Source of the DNA: Axinella damicornis
Taxonomy: Eukaryota > Porifera > Demospongiae > Axinellida > Axinellidae
Direction of reading: 5' to 3'
Length of the DNA stretch: 64,000 nt
Assembly (NCBI GenBank): GCA_963931865.1
Contig: OZ007508.1
Location: 15,983,104 to 16,047,103, forward strand
Position numbers and translations under genes: made by a program. This document shows positions 29,817 to 41,900 of the stretch, one piece after another; position 1 is the first letter of the stretch, and each line of letters opens with the position of its first letter. The notes beneath the pieces are model-generated. The model worked only from the letters and a program-made list of their open reading frames with translations. It had not been told where the DNA came from and searched no databases.

Positions 29817-32800
29817 TTAATCGGTTCTCCGTCTCTTTGTTCTCTGCTGGGCCTTGCCCACCTCCTGGTAGAACTTCCGCTTCAGCTCCCTTGTCTTCTG
29901 TGCTCCCCTCTTCTCCTCTCTCTCCCTCTGAGCGATGTGGGCCTTGTGTTTCACCTCCTGTTGTTGACGGCGTCGCCGAGCCTTCTCACGGTGCAGTGTG
30001 GCCAGCTGCTGCATCAGGGTCAGAGCCCTCTTCTCATCAGGCTCCAGTACCACTGCACGTTTGAACGCAACACGCTTCCCTTGAAGTCGCTCCCTGAGTT
30101 TTGGCTTTGACTTGAATGGCAGCTGCTTCTGTAGAGCAGTGGGAACCCTCAGGGGGTTGAAACGTCGTACCTCCCGCTCTATGGGCCTGTAGAGTGAGTC
30201 ACTTTTCACTGGAGGCTTCTTCCCTGTCTCGTGTCTGATCTGGCCAACCGTGCGCATGCCAGTCCATGCAGCCTTATCTTTGAGCAGAAGTGACGTCACT
30301 GGGTTGTAGTACTGCGGCACAGCCACAGGGTACCATGTCCTCACGAAGACAAGATCACTCATGAGAATACGATCCTCAAAGGTGGCACGAAACGCTCCCT
30401 CTGGTGTCCTCAAAGCCTTTTTTACCTGTGTAAATACAATGACAAACCGCATGAATAATATGGCCCAAATATGAGTTTTCAGCAGCTCCTGAAGAGTATT
30501 ATCAAGTATATTCAATATTTGTGGGTTAGACCACTCTGGTTCTCGGCCCTTCAATTATTAATGGTTTACACTGCCTGTGTATTGGTATAGCACAACGCTG
30601 GTCTCCCTGTAACCAGTATCAAAATGAATACACAGGTATAGCACAACGCTGGTCTCCATGTAACCAGTATCAAAATGAATACACAGGTATAGCACAACGC
30701 TGGTCTCCCTGTAACCAGTATCAAAACAAAGGGTACGCTGCAGCTCACCTGGCCTCGAATGCCGCTGACTGTACGTAGTGTAGCACCCTCAAATTTTGCA
30801 CATTCCATGGCAGAGTTGAACATGCCCTTGATGAACGCAGTGTTCTTGAAGATCTTATAGGGTGTGCCTGCCAGCTTGAGCTTCTTCACAATGGCTGCTG
30901 ACTTGTCTACGTCCAACACTACACCTGTGGCTGCTATGCGGAAGTTGGCCTGTGTGTGTGCGTGCATGTATGAGCGTGCAGGTTAGTATGCTGTACGCAC
31001 AAGTAAAGGTTACAAGAGCACATAAGGGAAGGAGCATCTAACTCCATACAGCCTTAATACAGTAACTGTTGTCCCTTACACTTCCCACACCTAGCCTCGA
31101 AAACCCTCCTCAGCACCTGTGTTGGAGGCTATTCCCACACCATGACCATAAATAGTAAATGGTTTGGGTAAGTAGGTGCTCAGGCAATACAGTAGCACCT
31201 GCTATGTGTGTCCCAACAGAGGCCCCCCAAATATGGTCATGGCTGGGTGTACCAAAGGGGACCACTACAGGGACTTTTCTAGTTAGAAGCTCCTTCCCCC
31301 CTACTATTAGTGAACTTACTGAGGCGGTGCTGACGGACTGTACTGCGAGGACTCCAGTGCCTGGGGGGGCAACAGGGCCTGCCATAGCGTGCATGTGTGT
31401 TGGGGAAGGGGGGAGTGAGAGGGCCTATACTAGCCTCGTTCCCAGGCCCAAGTTTTTGTCACTACTGCAAGCGACTAAAGCTGGGCGTGGAGGCCTAGGA
31501 ACAAGGCTAGGCTTATACTCAGCTTGTTAATACAGATCAAATGACCGATCTAGAGCAGATTCTCACCATAGAGTGTGGCTGTACAGTGCATGTGCTGTGG
31601 GGTATACTTCAGCATCCGTTGCCTCCCGTTGTGGTCCTCTGTGGAGTACAATGGCAGTGACTGGAACCTCTGCCAGCCCACTGACAGGACAAGGGGATCT
31701 CGAGACTTGAGCACGCGGCCGTACCAGCGATGCTTCTTCAGCCTCACCCTCACATATCCAAGCCCACCCTCCCCAACCTGCACTCCTCCCACCACAACCG
31801 GGTAGCAGGGGTCAAAGTGCACCACAAATTCACAGGGCACTCCTACATCAGTGGAAACAGTACATACAGAATCATCAGCGAACGGAATTACGCCCTCACA
31901 TTGAACAGCTTTAATGGTCCCACCTTTAACCTCCATCCTGACATAGCTCCCTGGCCTCACCCCTTCATACTGCACCCTGGCCTGGTCGTCCAGATCTCTG
32001 AATTCCGTCCGATTCACCTCTGTCTGCTCTGAAACCTCACGCTTCAGGTCCTCCAGGTATCCCCCCTCCTTCCCAGCATCGTACTCCACATCAAACGCAG
32101 CTTTCAGTTCTCGTTTCTGCTCAAGCAAGGTATTCTCTCCTTCTCCCTCCTTTCCTTCAATCCTCTCTCCAGTCTCTAGGTCCTCAAAATCACCATATAC
32201 ATCGTCTTCCTCCAGTAAGGTCCTTGCATCCTCTGCGCCCCACCCACCTGTCACAAACAGTGCCTTCACAACACTAGTGTCGGTCCAGTCTGGAGTGGTA
32301 CCATCCCTCGGTACTAGGGAGCTGTCTTGCATGTGCAGCTCAGACTCGGTCTGCTTCCTGGTGATCTTGAACAGTCCTGCAACTTCTGCTCCCTCCTTTC
32401 CTCCACCTGCTGGAGGCATGTCCAGGGCTGGAGGCACGTCCAGGTAGATCAGTCTGTGCAGGTGAGTACTGCTAGATTGCCGTCTCCCAAAAGCCGTTAC
32501 TGCTTTCTCCACCAGTGCCTCCTTCCACCTCAGGTGACCAGGCATGGCATCACCTTCCTCACCAGCAGATGGCTCCTCCTTCTCTTCACTCTCCAGCTCA
32601 CTGTCAGTCTCGATGACCCTCTTCCTCCTTCTACGAGACTGCCAAACCTCTTCATCCTCTGCCTCCTCCAGCACAAATCCCTCCCCTCCCTCTCCCTCAC
32701 TATCACTCTCACAGTCCATCTCTTCCTCATCCTCATCCTCCTCCTCCTCCTCCTCCTCCTCTTCCTCACCCTCTTCGGCTTCATCGTCGAGAAAGTCTCT

Positions 32801-35137
32801 CCCAAAACACTCCTCTGAACCGTCGCTGTCATCTCCTCCATCATCTTCGCTGCTGCTACCTTCTCCACTGCTCCCATCGCTTGGGTTGGTACTCCTACTA
32901 CTGCGCCTGGCTCGCCTGGCTCTCTGTTTGCTGCAGGCCTGCAGCTGCCAGTCCAGACCCTCTTCCTCTGAACTCTCGCTGCTGCTACCAACTGCACAGG
33001 TTCATAAGTTCAATGTGCTCAAGCAGATTGCAACATAAAGCTAATATCTACCGTTGTACGTATACCTTGGACAAAGTATGTAAATCCCTCACCATCTTCT
33101 CTACTGTGAGTGCGTCTTGCTCTGTGTCTGGTGTGAGTGGGTGGCTCCATGTCCTCTCCGCCCTCACTCTCAGCATCCCCCTCTCCCCCGCTTCCCTCAT
33201 CACTGTCACCAAACTCCACCCTCCTCCTCCTCTCATCTTCCACCTCCTCACCAGGAGCATAGCTGTACCAACGGCAACAGTCGATATTAATGCGGACACC
33301 ATCAGGGATGACTTTTGCAATGTTGAAACAATATCCTGATTAACCTTAAACCTAGGAGTCCTACAGCTTAGTACAAGAGAGTTCCACTTCAGGCAGGGTT
33401 CCACTAGCCTCATTCCCAGGAGCTTGGGAACGAGGCTAGGATTCCACTGCATCAGTAAGTGTGCTGGTCAGGTAGTACTTACCCTGAGTCGATGTCTTCA
33501 GGTAGAAGGGGCACTGCACCCTACAGGGTTGGGGGTGAATTGCAGTGATGTAGGAGATTACAACAGCTCAGTTCATCATTGCCATGGCAACACAGTAGAG
33601 TACTTGGATATACCAGAAGATAACCTTGTTCCCAGGCCTTCTCACCGCAGCATTTGTTGCTTGTAGTACTAAAGTGTTAGTACTGAGCGTTAGTACTGCA
33701 AGCGACAAACACTGTGGTAAGAAGGTCTGGGACGAGGCTAACCGAAGACGGTCAGAAGAGGGTGCCCTCACCTTAAAGATGGCAACCTCAGCTTGTCTCA
33801 TCTTGGTATCCAGGGGATGCCTGGCTCCCAACAGAGAGGTGACCAGCTCATTAGCACCCTTGTGGGCGTGGCTGCCTGCCAGATCAATGTACACAGCATC
33901 CTACAGAGCAAGAGGGGACAACGTACAGTACTGCACACATTCCCCACGTCCAGTACTTCTCACAGCACTCCACCTTGTCGTAAACAATGCCCCCCACACC
34001 GGCCATGGGTGCATAGATCAGCTTCTCCTTCTCACTGAGGGAGCGCTTCTTGAGCTTGTCCGGCAAGGGGCAGGGATCAGGCAACAAGGTCACACTACTC
34101 AGAATAAAGTTGCCACAGCCTGCAAGGAAGTATGGTAGTCAGATAGATCAATACGGAAGGAGACTAGCATTGGTTTCGACTACTACATGCCCGTCATTCA
34201 CAATGATGTAGCAAGTGTTTATAACTGTAAGAGTGCATATCTACCATAGATTTGTGCTATCACCATGCAGGGTTTCATTCAGAGATTTCTCAAGGGGGGT
34301 GGAGGGCACTGCCCCCACCACTATATGAATGCTATCAACTGGGAAGTATGAAGTGGGCAGCAGGGAATATGCTCATCATGCTACTCTCCCCTCTCTTTTG
34401 CTTACCAGGTATGTGGACAGAGGAGCCAGGGTTGAGATGGGCCCCTCTTACGTAGCCATACAGGGATATGGTGCGGTCACATTTACTCCGCCTCCTGATC
34501 TCCTCAGGGTTTGTGAGATCCTCCATGCGGTCCGCCACTACATAGGGGTGTGCACTACGCCAGTCCAGGGGGCGGAACTTCATGACAGAGATGAACCTGG
34601 CCAGATTGTGGACCTCCGCCTTAGGATACTGTCCATGTACCAGCCCGGAAAGGTAGAACAACTTTGCACCCTGTGTATGTATGCAAAGAGGTTAAAGTAA
34701 CAAAACCACCTCCCAATGTGATCTTCATTTTTTGTGGTACACTCATTCATGACAATTAAAATCTTAGTATCCAAGAGTTTAATTTAGAAAATTGTTCAGG
34801 GGGGATGAATGAACTCATGTGACAAAGTAAGGAGTGGGGGAGGAACTATGAGTGCATTGATAATCATGAGGGGGGCAGCAAAGATTCAAGGGGGGGGGGG
34901 GGGGGACAGAAATGCCTAGGAGAAAGTCCTTGTGCTCTCACCAATCCCACACCTGGTAAATCTCAGTCCAGAACCTCTGCTTGAGGCTCTTCTTTGCCCT
35001 ACGCTGGGTCCGGGTACTTCGCAGGAGGTCAAGGTGGGTGAGCACACCCATCACCCGTGGGAAGCCATGGACTTGCAGCACGTTCAGGAACTCAAATGTC
35101 TCCATCTCAAAGCCAAAGCTTGCATCCACCAGCAGCA

Positions 35138-35168
<31 letters not shown>

Positions 35169-35898
35169 GAGGGGGGGCACTGCAACACTTCCATCTGTTT
35201 GGCCGTCAAGAGGTGATGGACTCACCAGGTCAGCAATTTTGGCCACGTCTATCATTGTGTTCAAATCATTGCCACATTCGATTAGTGTCAGCCGACGCTT
35301 CTTCCCTGCAAAAGACAACACTGAATTACCTCCAAATACCACTCTCTAGTACTGTCGTATGTGAACGCATACATTTTATCCTCCCTAGAACAACCAGCTC
35401 AATATGGCTACTATACTACACTCCCTTGAAGTCCCTTCACTGATAGTGGTGCTGTGGGACTGCTAATATAGTGGGAACAGCAAGGACGCACCAGAGACAA
35501 CAGTGATCGGGCCATGGACATCTGAGAGGCTCTGTTTGGTGTAGTGCCTCACAAGGCAGCGGATGAGTGTAGTCTTCCCAACCTTGCCTGGTCCCACTAC
35601 TGCTACACACACTGGGGGAGGCTCTAGGGGTGTGCGGTCGACCTCAGGGAGGCGCTCCCTCTTGGTGTCCCGATCAAGGTTCCTCCTCACTGCCCGTGCA
35701 GCCCGAACAGCTGACTTAAAAGTGAAGGCCTTGGAGTTCTCAGCTTTGCCTCCACCCTTCTTCTTCTTCCGCTCTGCCTTCGGGCCAGCCTGCTTCCTGC
35801 GGTGGGACTTCTGTTTCACCTGTTGAAGTATTACAGCAGTGCAAATATTCTCATTTGCCATGTGCTGAGTGGTGGTAAACGCCTACCTCGGCCTCCAT
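29817..35898 (-). CDS. BMS1: BMS1, GTPase of the small-subunit processome
   Basis: Nucleolar GTPase that, with Rcl1, drives 18S pre-rRNA processing. Thirteen exons in phase: 35887-35898 (12 nt, MEAE), 35492-35819, 35226-35305, 34953-35141, 34406-34670, 33974-34119, 33772-33900, 33483-33520, 33093-33262, 31567-32991, 31320-31378, 30749-30949, 29817-30425; 1216 aa against 1282 in human. Motifs: [19 protein letters not shown] (P-loop), [38 protein letters not shown] (G4 region), [15 protein letters not shown]; long Asp/Glu/Ser tracts in exons 9-10; then [75 protein letters not shown] and a basic tail. A 51-bp minisatellite lies in the last intron. Confidence 0.97.
30577..30727. repeat. Three-copy 51-bp minisatellite in BMS1 last intron
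   Basis: Three almost identical tandem units containing TAGCACAACGCTGGTCTCC and AACCAGTATCAAAATGAATA. Confidence 0.88.
31431..31509. mobile_element. Hairpin MITE, TAGYCTCG family
   Basis: Ends TAGCCTCGTTCCCAGGCC and GGCCTAGGAACAAGGCTA in a BMS1 intron; flanks GGCCTATAC and GGCTTATAC match at 8 of 9. Confidence 0.78.
33405..33438. mobile_element. Hairpin MITE, TAGYCTCG family
   Basis: 34-bp palindrome in a BMS1 intron; flanks GGGTTCCAC and GGATTCCAC match at 8 of 9. Confidence 0.75.
33621..33740. mobile_element. Diverged hairpin element, TAGYCTCG-like
   Basis: Inverted arms CTTGTTCCCAGGCCTTCTC and GAAGGTCTGGGACGAGGCTA around a self-complementary core in a BMS1 intron. Similar to the degenerate copy at 2795-2945. 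Confidence 0.6.
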
Positions 35899-36083
35899 TA
35901 CCAGCTAGCTGCAGCTTCAAGCTCTATTGGTACTGTCCACGTGGGTGGTAGTTTCCGGAGGCAGATATCCGGATTTGTTTTCATCAACGTCACTTAGCAA
36001 CGGTTTACCTTTTTGTGCTTTATTTGGAAACGTCTAACAGTCTTTCTCGCAACCCGATCACTTGCGCATCGAGCGAATAGCAG
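35899..36083. promoter_or_regulatory. Bidirectional promoter BMS1/CFAP44 with X-box-like site
   Basis: 185 bp between divergent starts. 35989-36001 reads GTCACT-T-AGCAAC, with the same half-sites and 1-nt spacer as the ODAD3 site (GTAACC-T-AGCAAC). RFX control of ciliary genes is established; use here is inferred. Confidence 0.55.
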
Positions 36084-36440
36084 ATGTCAGAGGCCGACGA
36101 AAAGGCCAAGGAGGACAGAGTATCTCCAGAGGCGGAGGACAGAGTCCCCACAGAGGATGAGGAGAAAGTGAGGGAGGGCGGAGTCACCCCAAAAGCTGAG
36201 GAGAAAGTGGGGGATGGTGTTGTGCCCCAGGAGAGCCAGGACGAGTTGACCACTGACTATGAGACTGACAGACCCCCCACTGGGCTCAGGTGAGTCAGAA
36301 GTTCCTCTTCTCTTCTGCAGGTGCCTGTAGCCAAGGGGTTTGATGGAACCCCTAGATTCACGGACCTATAATATAAAGTGGGAGTGGCTACCTCATTTTC
36401 ACTCATATAGAACCCCCTAGACCAAATATTAGGCCAGTAG

Positions 36441-36474
<34 letters not shown>

Positions 36475-38910
36475 ACTAATGGCTGCCTACAGGCCTGTTC
36501 TGAAACACAGTGCAGTAGTTCTGAGACGCAGTGCAGTAGTGTTCAAATGTTTATACTACCCGTTAGGCAGAGTATCACATCCTTGGCCATCAAAGTTGCA
36601 TCTTTGTCTTGCACAGTGAGCTTTCCGGGATGGTTGCAGACAATGAGGGGTCTTCTCCTGAGCTGGCTGGGGGAGCTCAGCAGGAGAAGGGGAGAGTGGA
36701 GGAGGGGGGAGGGGAGGAGAGGAGAGAAGATTGGAAGGAGGGGAAAGAAGAGAGGGAGAGGACAGAGGCAGGAGTTGGAACACAACAGAAGGTACAGCAA
36801 CCATTGATGGCATTGCATTCAAGGAAGGTATTTATTGTGTGTCCCCTCCGTCCCCCTAGCCTGAAGCAATGACTGAGGGAGAGCAAGTAGATGGACAGAA
36901 AGAGGGAGACAAGAAGGAAGCAGAGGAGACAGGAGAGAAGGAAGGGAGAGAGGAGAAGGTGGGGGACAGTGCCAAGGGAGATGAAGCGGTGGAGGAGGAA
37001 GAGCGTACAATCAGCTACAATTATGACCAGATGAAATCTAAGCCAGAGGTTGTCAACATCAGTGTTGAAAACACGCTGGAACTCCAGTATCCTCCACATG
37101 CACACAGTGTGTTAATAATGCAGTGGACTACATTGAATAGCTATGCTTAGTACCCGCAAGGATAATTGTCCCCTCAACTGTTGTTGTCCCTGACCACTTC
37201 CAATAGCCACTCATTTGGCTATGAGTGCCAGAAACGCTCCAACCTGGTGGTGCTGGCAAAGGGAGTTGTGGCATATGCAGCAGGCAACCTCCTTGTGCTG
37301 CTGAACCTAAGCTCCCAGGAGCAGGTCTACCGCAGGAGTCTTGGGGGAGGAGGCATCGGAGCCATTGCTGTGAGTCCTTGGATGTGTACGTCATACATCT
37401 GTACATGTATGATGAAGACTTGTGTGTGCGTCTCTTCTGCAGGTCCATCCCAGCTGTGGCTGCTTTGCTGTGGGAGAGAAGGGCCATCAACCAGTGATCG
37501 CTGTCTACACCTACCCAGAGCTGAAGCTGCACAGGGTGCTCCAAGGTCAGCCCAGCCTTGGTACCAGCTCGCTCCCCCTTTGGGTTGGAAAGGAGTCTGG
37601 TCGTACCAGCCTGTGACCATATTCTTCATTCAGTTTAGGCAACATAGTATTACTGAACTCCCCCCCGTGCATTAGTTGGTGTCAATGAATGCCCCTGTCG
37701 GCTATCCCCCTCTCTTCAGGTGGGACCGAGGCTGTGTACAGCCACCTGGACTTTGCTCCTGGAGAGGGCCGCCTGATGGCATCGGTGGGGGGTAGCCCTG
37801 ACTTCATGCTGACTGTGTGGGACTGGGAGAGGGAGAGCATTGTGCTCCGCAGCAAGGCATTCTCACAGGACATCTACCGTGTGACTTTCTCCCCGGAAAA
37901 CCCCGGCCAGCTTACCACGTCCGGCACCGGACACATCAGGTGCAGTGGGCAATATGATGTAGGCTTATCATTAGCATGCTGTACCATGGGTATGAATTAA
38001 AGTCCATGTGATGTCCATGTTTGATGCTGAAAGTGTACAGAGTGTCCGATTTTCATAGGATAAAGCTACTTCTGGGATCCCTTCTCACATTATTAACAAA
38101 TCATCCACGATTGGATGATTTGAAGCGCTTCCAAATCATCCATACCTGGTTGCACATACATTGTACAGATTCTGGAAGATGGCCACCACTTTCACTGGCC
38201 TGAAACTTCAGGGCCAGCTGGGCAAGTTCGGACGCACTGAGCTCACAGATATTGCAGGTGGGTACTACTACACTGAGCTCCTGCATCAGGGTCGATAACA
38301 CCCCCCCCCCCCCCCCCCCCCCCCCCCAAGTAGCCAATGTCTCAGAATGTCCAGACATTATGCTCACGCATTCCTTTGTAGTGATAGCAGCTTTTTGATA
38401 TGAGCATATCATCTATTAATGTGTAGCACAGTGTCTGACTTCGTCCAGACATAGTGACTGTATACTTTGCTGGAGCACTGGTACATAGTCCTTCACCGAA
38501 AGTCTCCCTTCCAACCCTCCAGCGTATGTGGAGCTGCCGGATGGCAAAGTGTTGTCCGGGACAGAGTGGGGCAACTTGCTGCTCTGGGACGGTGGGTTCA
38601 TCAAGGTGGAGTTCAGCAGGAAGGGGAAGAAGAGCTGCCACAATGTGAGAGCCCCAGATCATGTGTAACAGGAGCTTGTGAGCACCACGAAGCAGCTCCT
38701 GTGTGTAACTATGTTCGTGTTCCCTAGCTACATGTGTCTAGTGTTACCATAGCTGGTGCGTGAATTCTCCCTGTTGCTATCCTCAGGGTACGATTGAGGC
38801 CATCTATTTGGATGAGGGGGAGCTAATATCAGCTGGAGTGGACGGGTTTATCCGGGTAGGTGTAATGATATGTGACATGTGTATAACACTTGCGTGTATA
38901 CACACACACA

Positions 38911-38954
<44 letters not shown>

Positions 38955-41900
38955 CAACACACATGCGCACAGACAATTGCTTTTCAGCAGGAAATCTACA
39001 TCTACGTAGTTCACATACAAGCCTGTATACTTCTGTGTATAATATATCTATATAGCATCCTGAAGTCTTGCGCTGTCGTGTACTTTCTGCAGGTATGGGA
39101 CTTTGAGACCATTGACAATGCAGACCTCACAGAAGAGAACACCACCTTTGAAATGGACCCTCTTGCTGAGATCAAGGTACTTAGAGAAGAGGATGTGATA
39201 CTGGCCCTCGCCTGAATCTGGCCCGCAAGACTAAACTTCTGTTGTGTACAAGGCTAAGTCTAGGTAGGTAATCTCTCACAACGTTCAGGTGGGCAGTGAT
39301 GTGAGCCTGAAGTCCCTGGCTCGCAGTGTGGACCCGGGAACACCCAACCTCTGGTATGCCCAGGATGCAGGGGGAGCCATCTGGAAGGTCGACATTGTGG
39401 TCTCCCACACGGTGAGTAGTGGTGGGGTTGCATCTGTCTATACACTGACTCTTCCAGTCGCAGTTTTCAGACAAGATGATGGGTATGTACTCCCCCCTCC
39501 TCCTCCATCCATAGCGCAAGGCTCCTGAGAAACTGGTCAGTTTCCACAGCGGGGAGGTGGTAGGGCTGGGCTGTTCCCCAGTTGCCCAACAGGCAGCCTC
39601 CATTGCACAGGACGGTAAGTACTTCATACAGAGCATTAATTTTGACTACAGTTGTTGTGTCAATGAGCACCTTTCCGATGTGCATTCCCCCTCCATCAGG
39701 ATCGGTGCGTGTCTATGACCTGCCAAGCCACCAGCTGCTTTGCCACAATCGTTTTGCCTCAGGTGGCTCTTCCCTGCTGTGGGCACCGCTGACAGTAGAC
39801 CCCTCGGCCTCCACCCTTCTCACTGGCTTCCAGGATGGTGTGCTCAGGTGATAATCAGTGATCGGTTTACACATACTACATGTACACTTTTGATGTGTGT
39901 CATTCCTGTATGTAGGGTGTTGCAATTGGAGGAGAGCAAAGGAGGAGGGGGACACCATCGGAAGGGGCCTAGGTACCAGCTGAGCCTGCGACATGCCTGC
40001 AAGCCCCACTGCAGTGCCGTGGCCAGCCTGGCTGTGGATCCAGAAGGGGGGATCCTGGCATCTGGGGTGAGCCTTTAGCTAGCCTTCGAATGCTGATCGT
40101 ACAGAATAGGATGCCATCTCATATCCCACACATACATATACAGGGCAGAGACTGCACTGTGTTCTTCCTGAGCATTCGGGAGAGCTACGATCCCATTGGC
40201 TTCATGCGTACACCTGCTCCTGTCACTACACTGCAGTGGTCTACTGGGAACAAGGTTAGAAAATACTGACATCATAATCCCAACCAATCATTTTTCCCGC
40301 CAAAACATTTTCCCGCCAAAATTCGAATTTTCCAGCTGGAATTTTTATATTTTCAGTTTGTGATTAAAGATGTTCCCAAAGATGTTATCTTGATGTGCTT
40401 GTACAGCTCTGCCTGCTGGTGTGTTGTGAGGATGGGAGTATGTTGGAGGTGGAGGCACCAGTGAGAGGAGAGGTCAACACCTCCAAGAGCTACCGCCTCA
40501 ACACTCTTGGATACACATGCCAAAAGTTTACCTCCATCAAGGACCGACTGAGGGTGAGTCACTGTCATTGGTCAGCATGCATGTACCTGTAGTGCCATGA
40601 GTCCACATTTAAGGTAGGAAGCACGCCATCGGCGAAATCGCGCAATTTTGCTCATGAATAATTAATGAGATGACGTCACTTGCATACGGTTATTTAGAGT
40701 TATTCATCTGTTTACGTTTTCCCATGGCGGCAACCGGAATAAACAAGGGGGGCTTCTCTCTTTGATGCGGCTAGCGGCCCTTTCGAGTTTCAAATAGGTA
40801 CTCTGATGTGGCCGTGCGGTACTTTGAAGATTTGTTTGAACACTCTTCTTTTTTTTTTTTTCTTTTTTTTTAAGTAAGAAGCTATTCTGGCTTATTGAAT
40901 GTAGCGATGGGCTATCTGAGTGTGAATAGCTAGGTGGAGTGAGCAGGAATGTTTGTGGGTCTGCTGAAGTGGCCGAAGAACAGCCTGGAAAGTGAACAGC
41001 CTCCGACAGCTCCCTGGCCAAGGTACTCTAGAGAGTTGACCTTTCGGCATTACAGGCCCCGCCCATTTTCGTGTTAGGGCGAATTTGGCTGGTTTGGTAG
41101 CTGGACTGGGCTGGTGAGAGGGAGTAGATGTGTGGCCAAAACTCTGTAACCGAGAGGTGAACGTGGAAAAGCATCCCTAGTTTTGCAGGGGGTAGGTTGA
41201 CCTTTTGGAAACTGGCCTTGGCTTGAGTCGGTTTTAGTTGGTGTGCGTGGAATTTTTTTTGAAAGCCTAGGGTAGCCAAACCTCTGTTTTTGAGGGTGGC
41301 AGTGAGTTTTGGGCTGTAGCCTGCAAGTGAGGAGAGCAGGTTGTAAATCCATCCGTAGTTTTTGGGCCTGTTTTGTGTGTGTATTGATGATGGGGTCAGA
41401 GTGTGGGTGGGGCCTTGGAGAGGGTCCAAATTTTCAGTTTCGTAGAGGGCCTTAAAATTGAGTTTTAGGGCATTTTCAAGCAGAGGGAGCAGTTTGATGC
41501 AAAGTATTGCTGAAACTTGTGTACGCTTTGATGCTGCCCATTTATCCATCAACTTGGTTTCGGAGATCGCGGTACCCATGTTTACTACCTTAATTCTCCT
41601 ACTTTATGTATAGAGAGCATTGCAGGAGAAGGAACACTTCAAAGTTTAGTTAGTTAAAATTTTGGGTGCTGGAAGACGACATAATGCTTTTACATTATCT
41701 TCAGAGGGAAGAGGAGGAGGCACATCGTGCTGCCGAGCTTGAGAGGAAGAGGAGAGAGAGAGATGCAGCAAAGCAGCGACGGAGGGACCAGCTTGGAGAC
41801 GATTACGTATCCGAAGAGGAGGAAGAAGAAGAGGAGGAGGAGGAGCAGGAGGGGGATGAAGGAAAAGGAGAAGAGGAGGAGGCAGAGCGTCCTAAAGGCC

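Noticed and set aside
32530..33038. Ser-rich plus ORF and Arg-rich minus ORF of about 160 codons
   Set aside because: Shadow frames of the Asp/Glu/Ser-rich BMS1 exon; the BMS1 frame matches the family and continues through splice sites.
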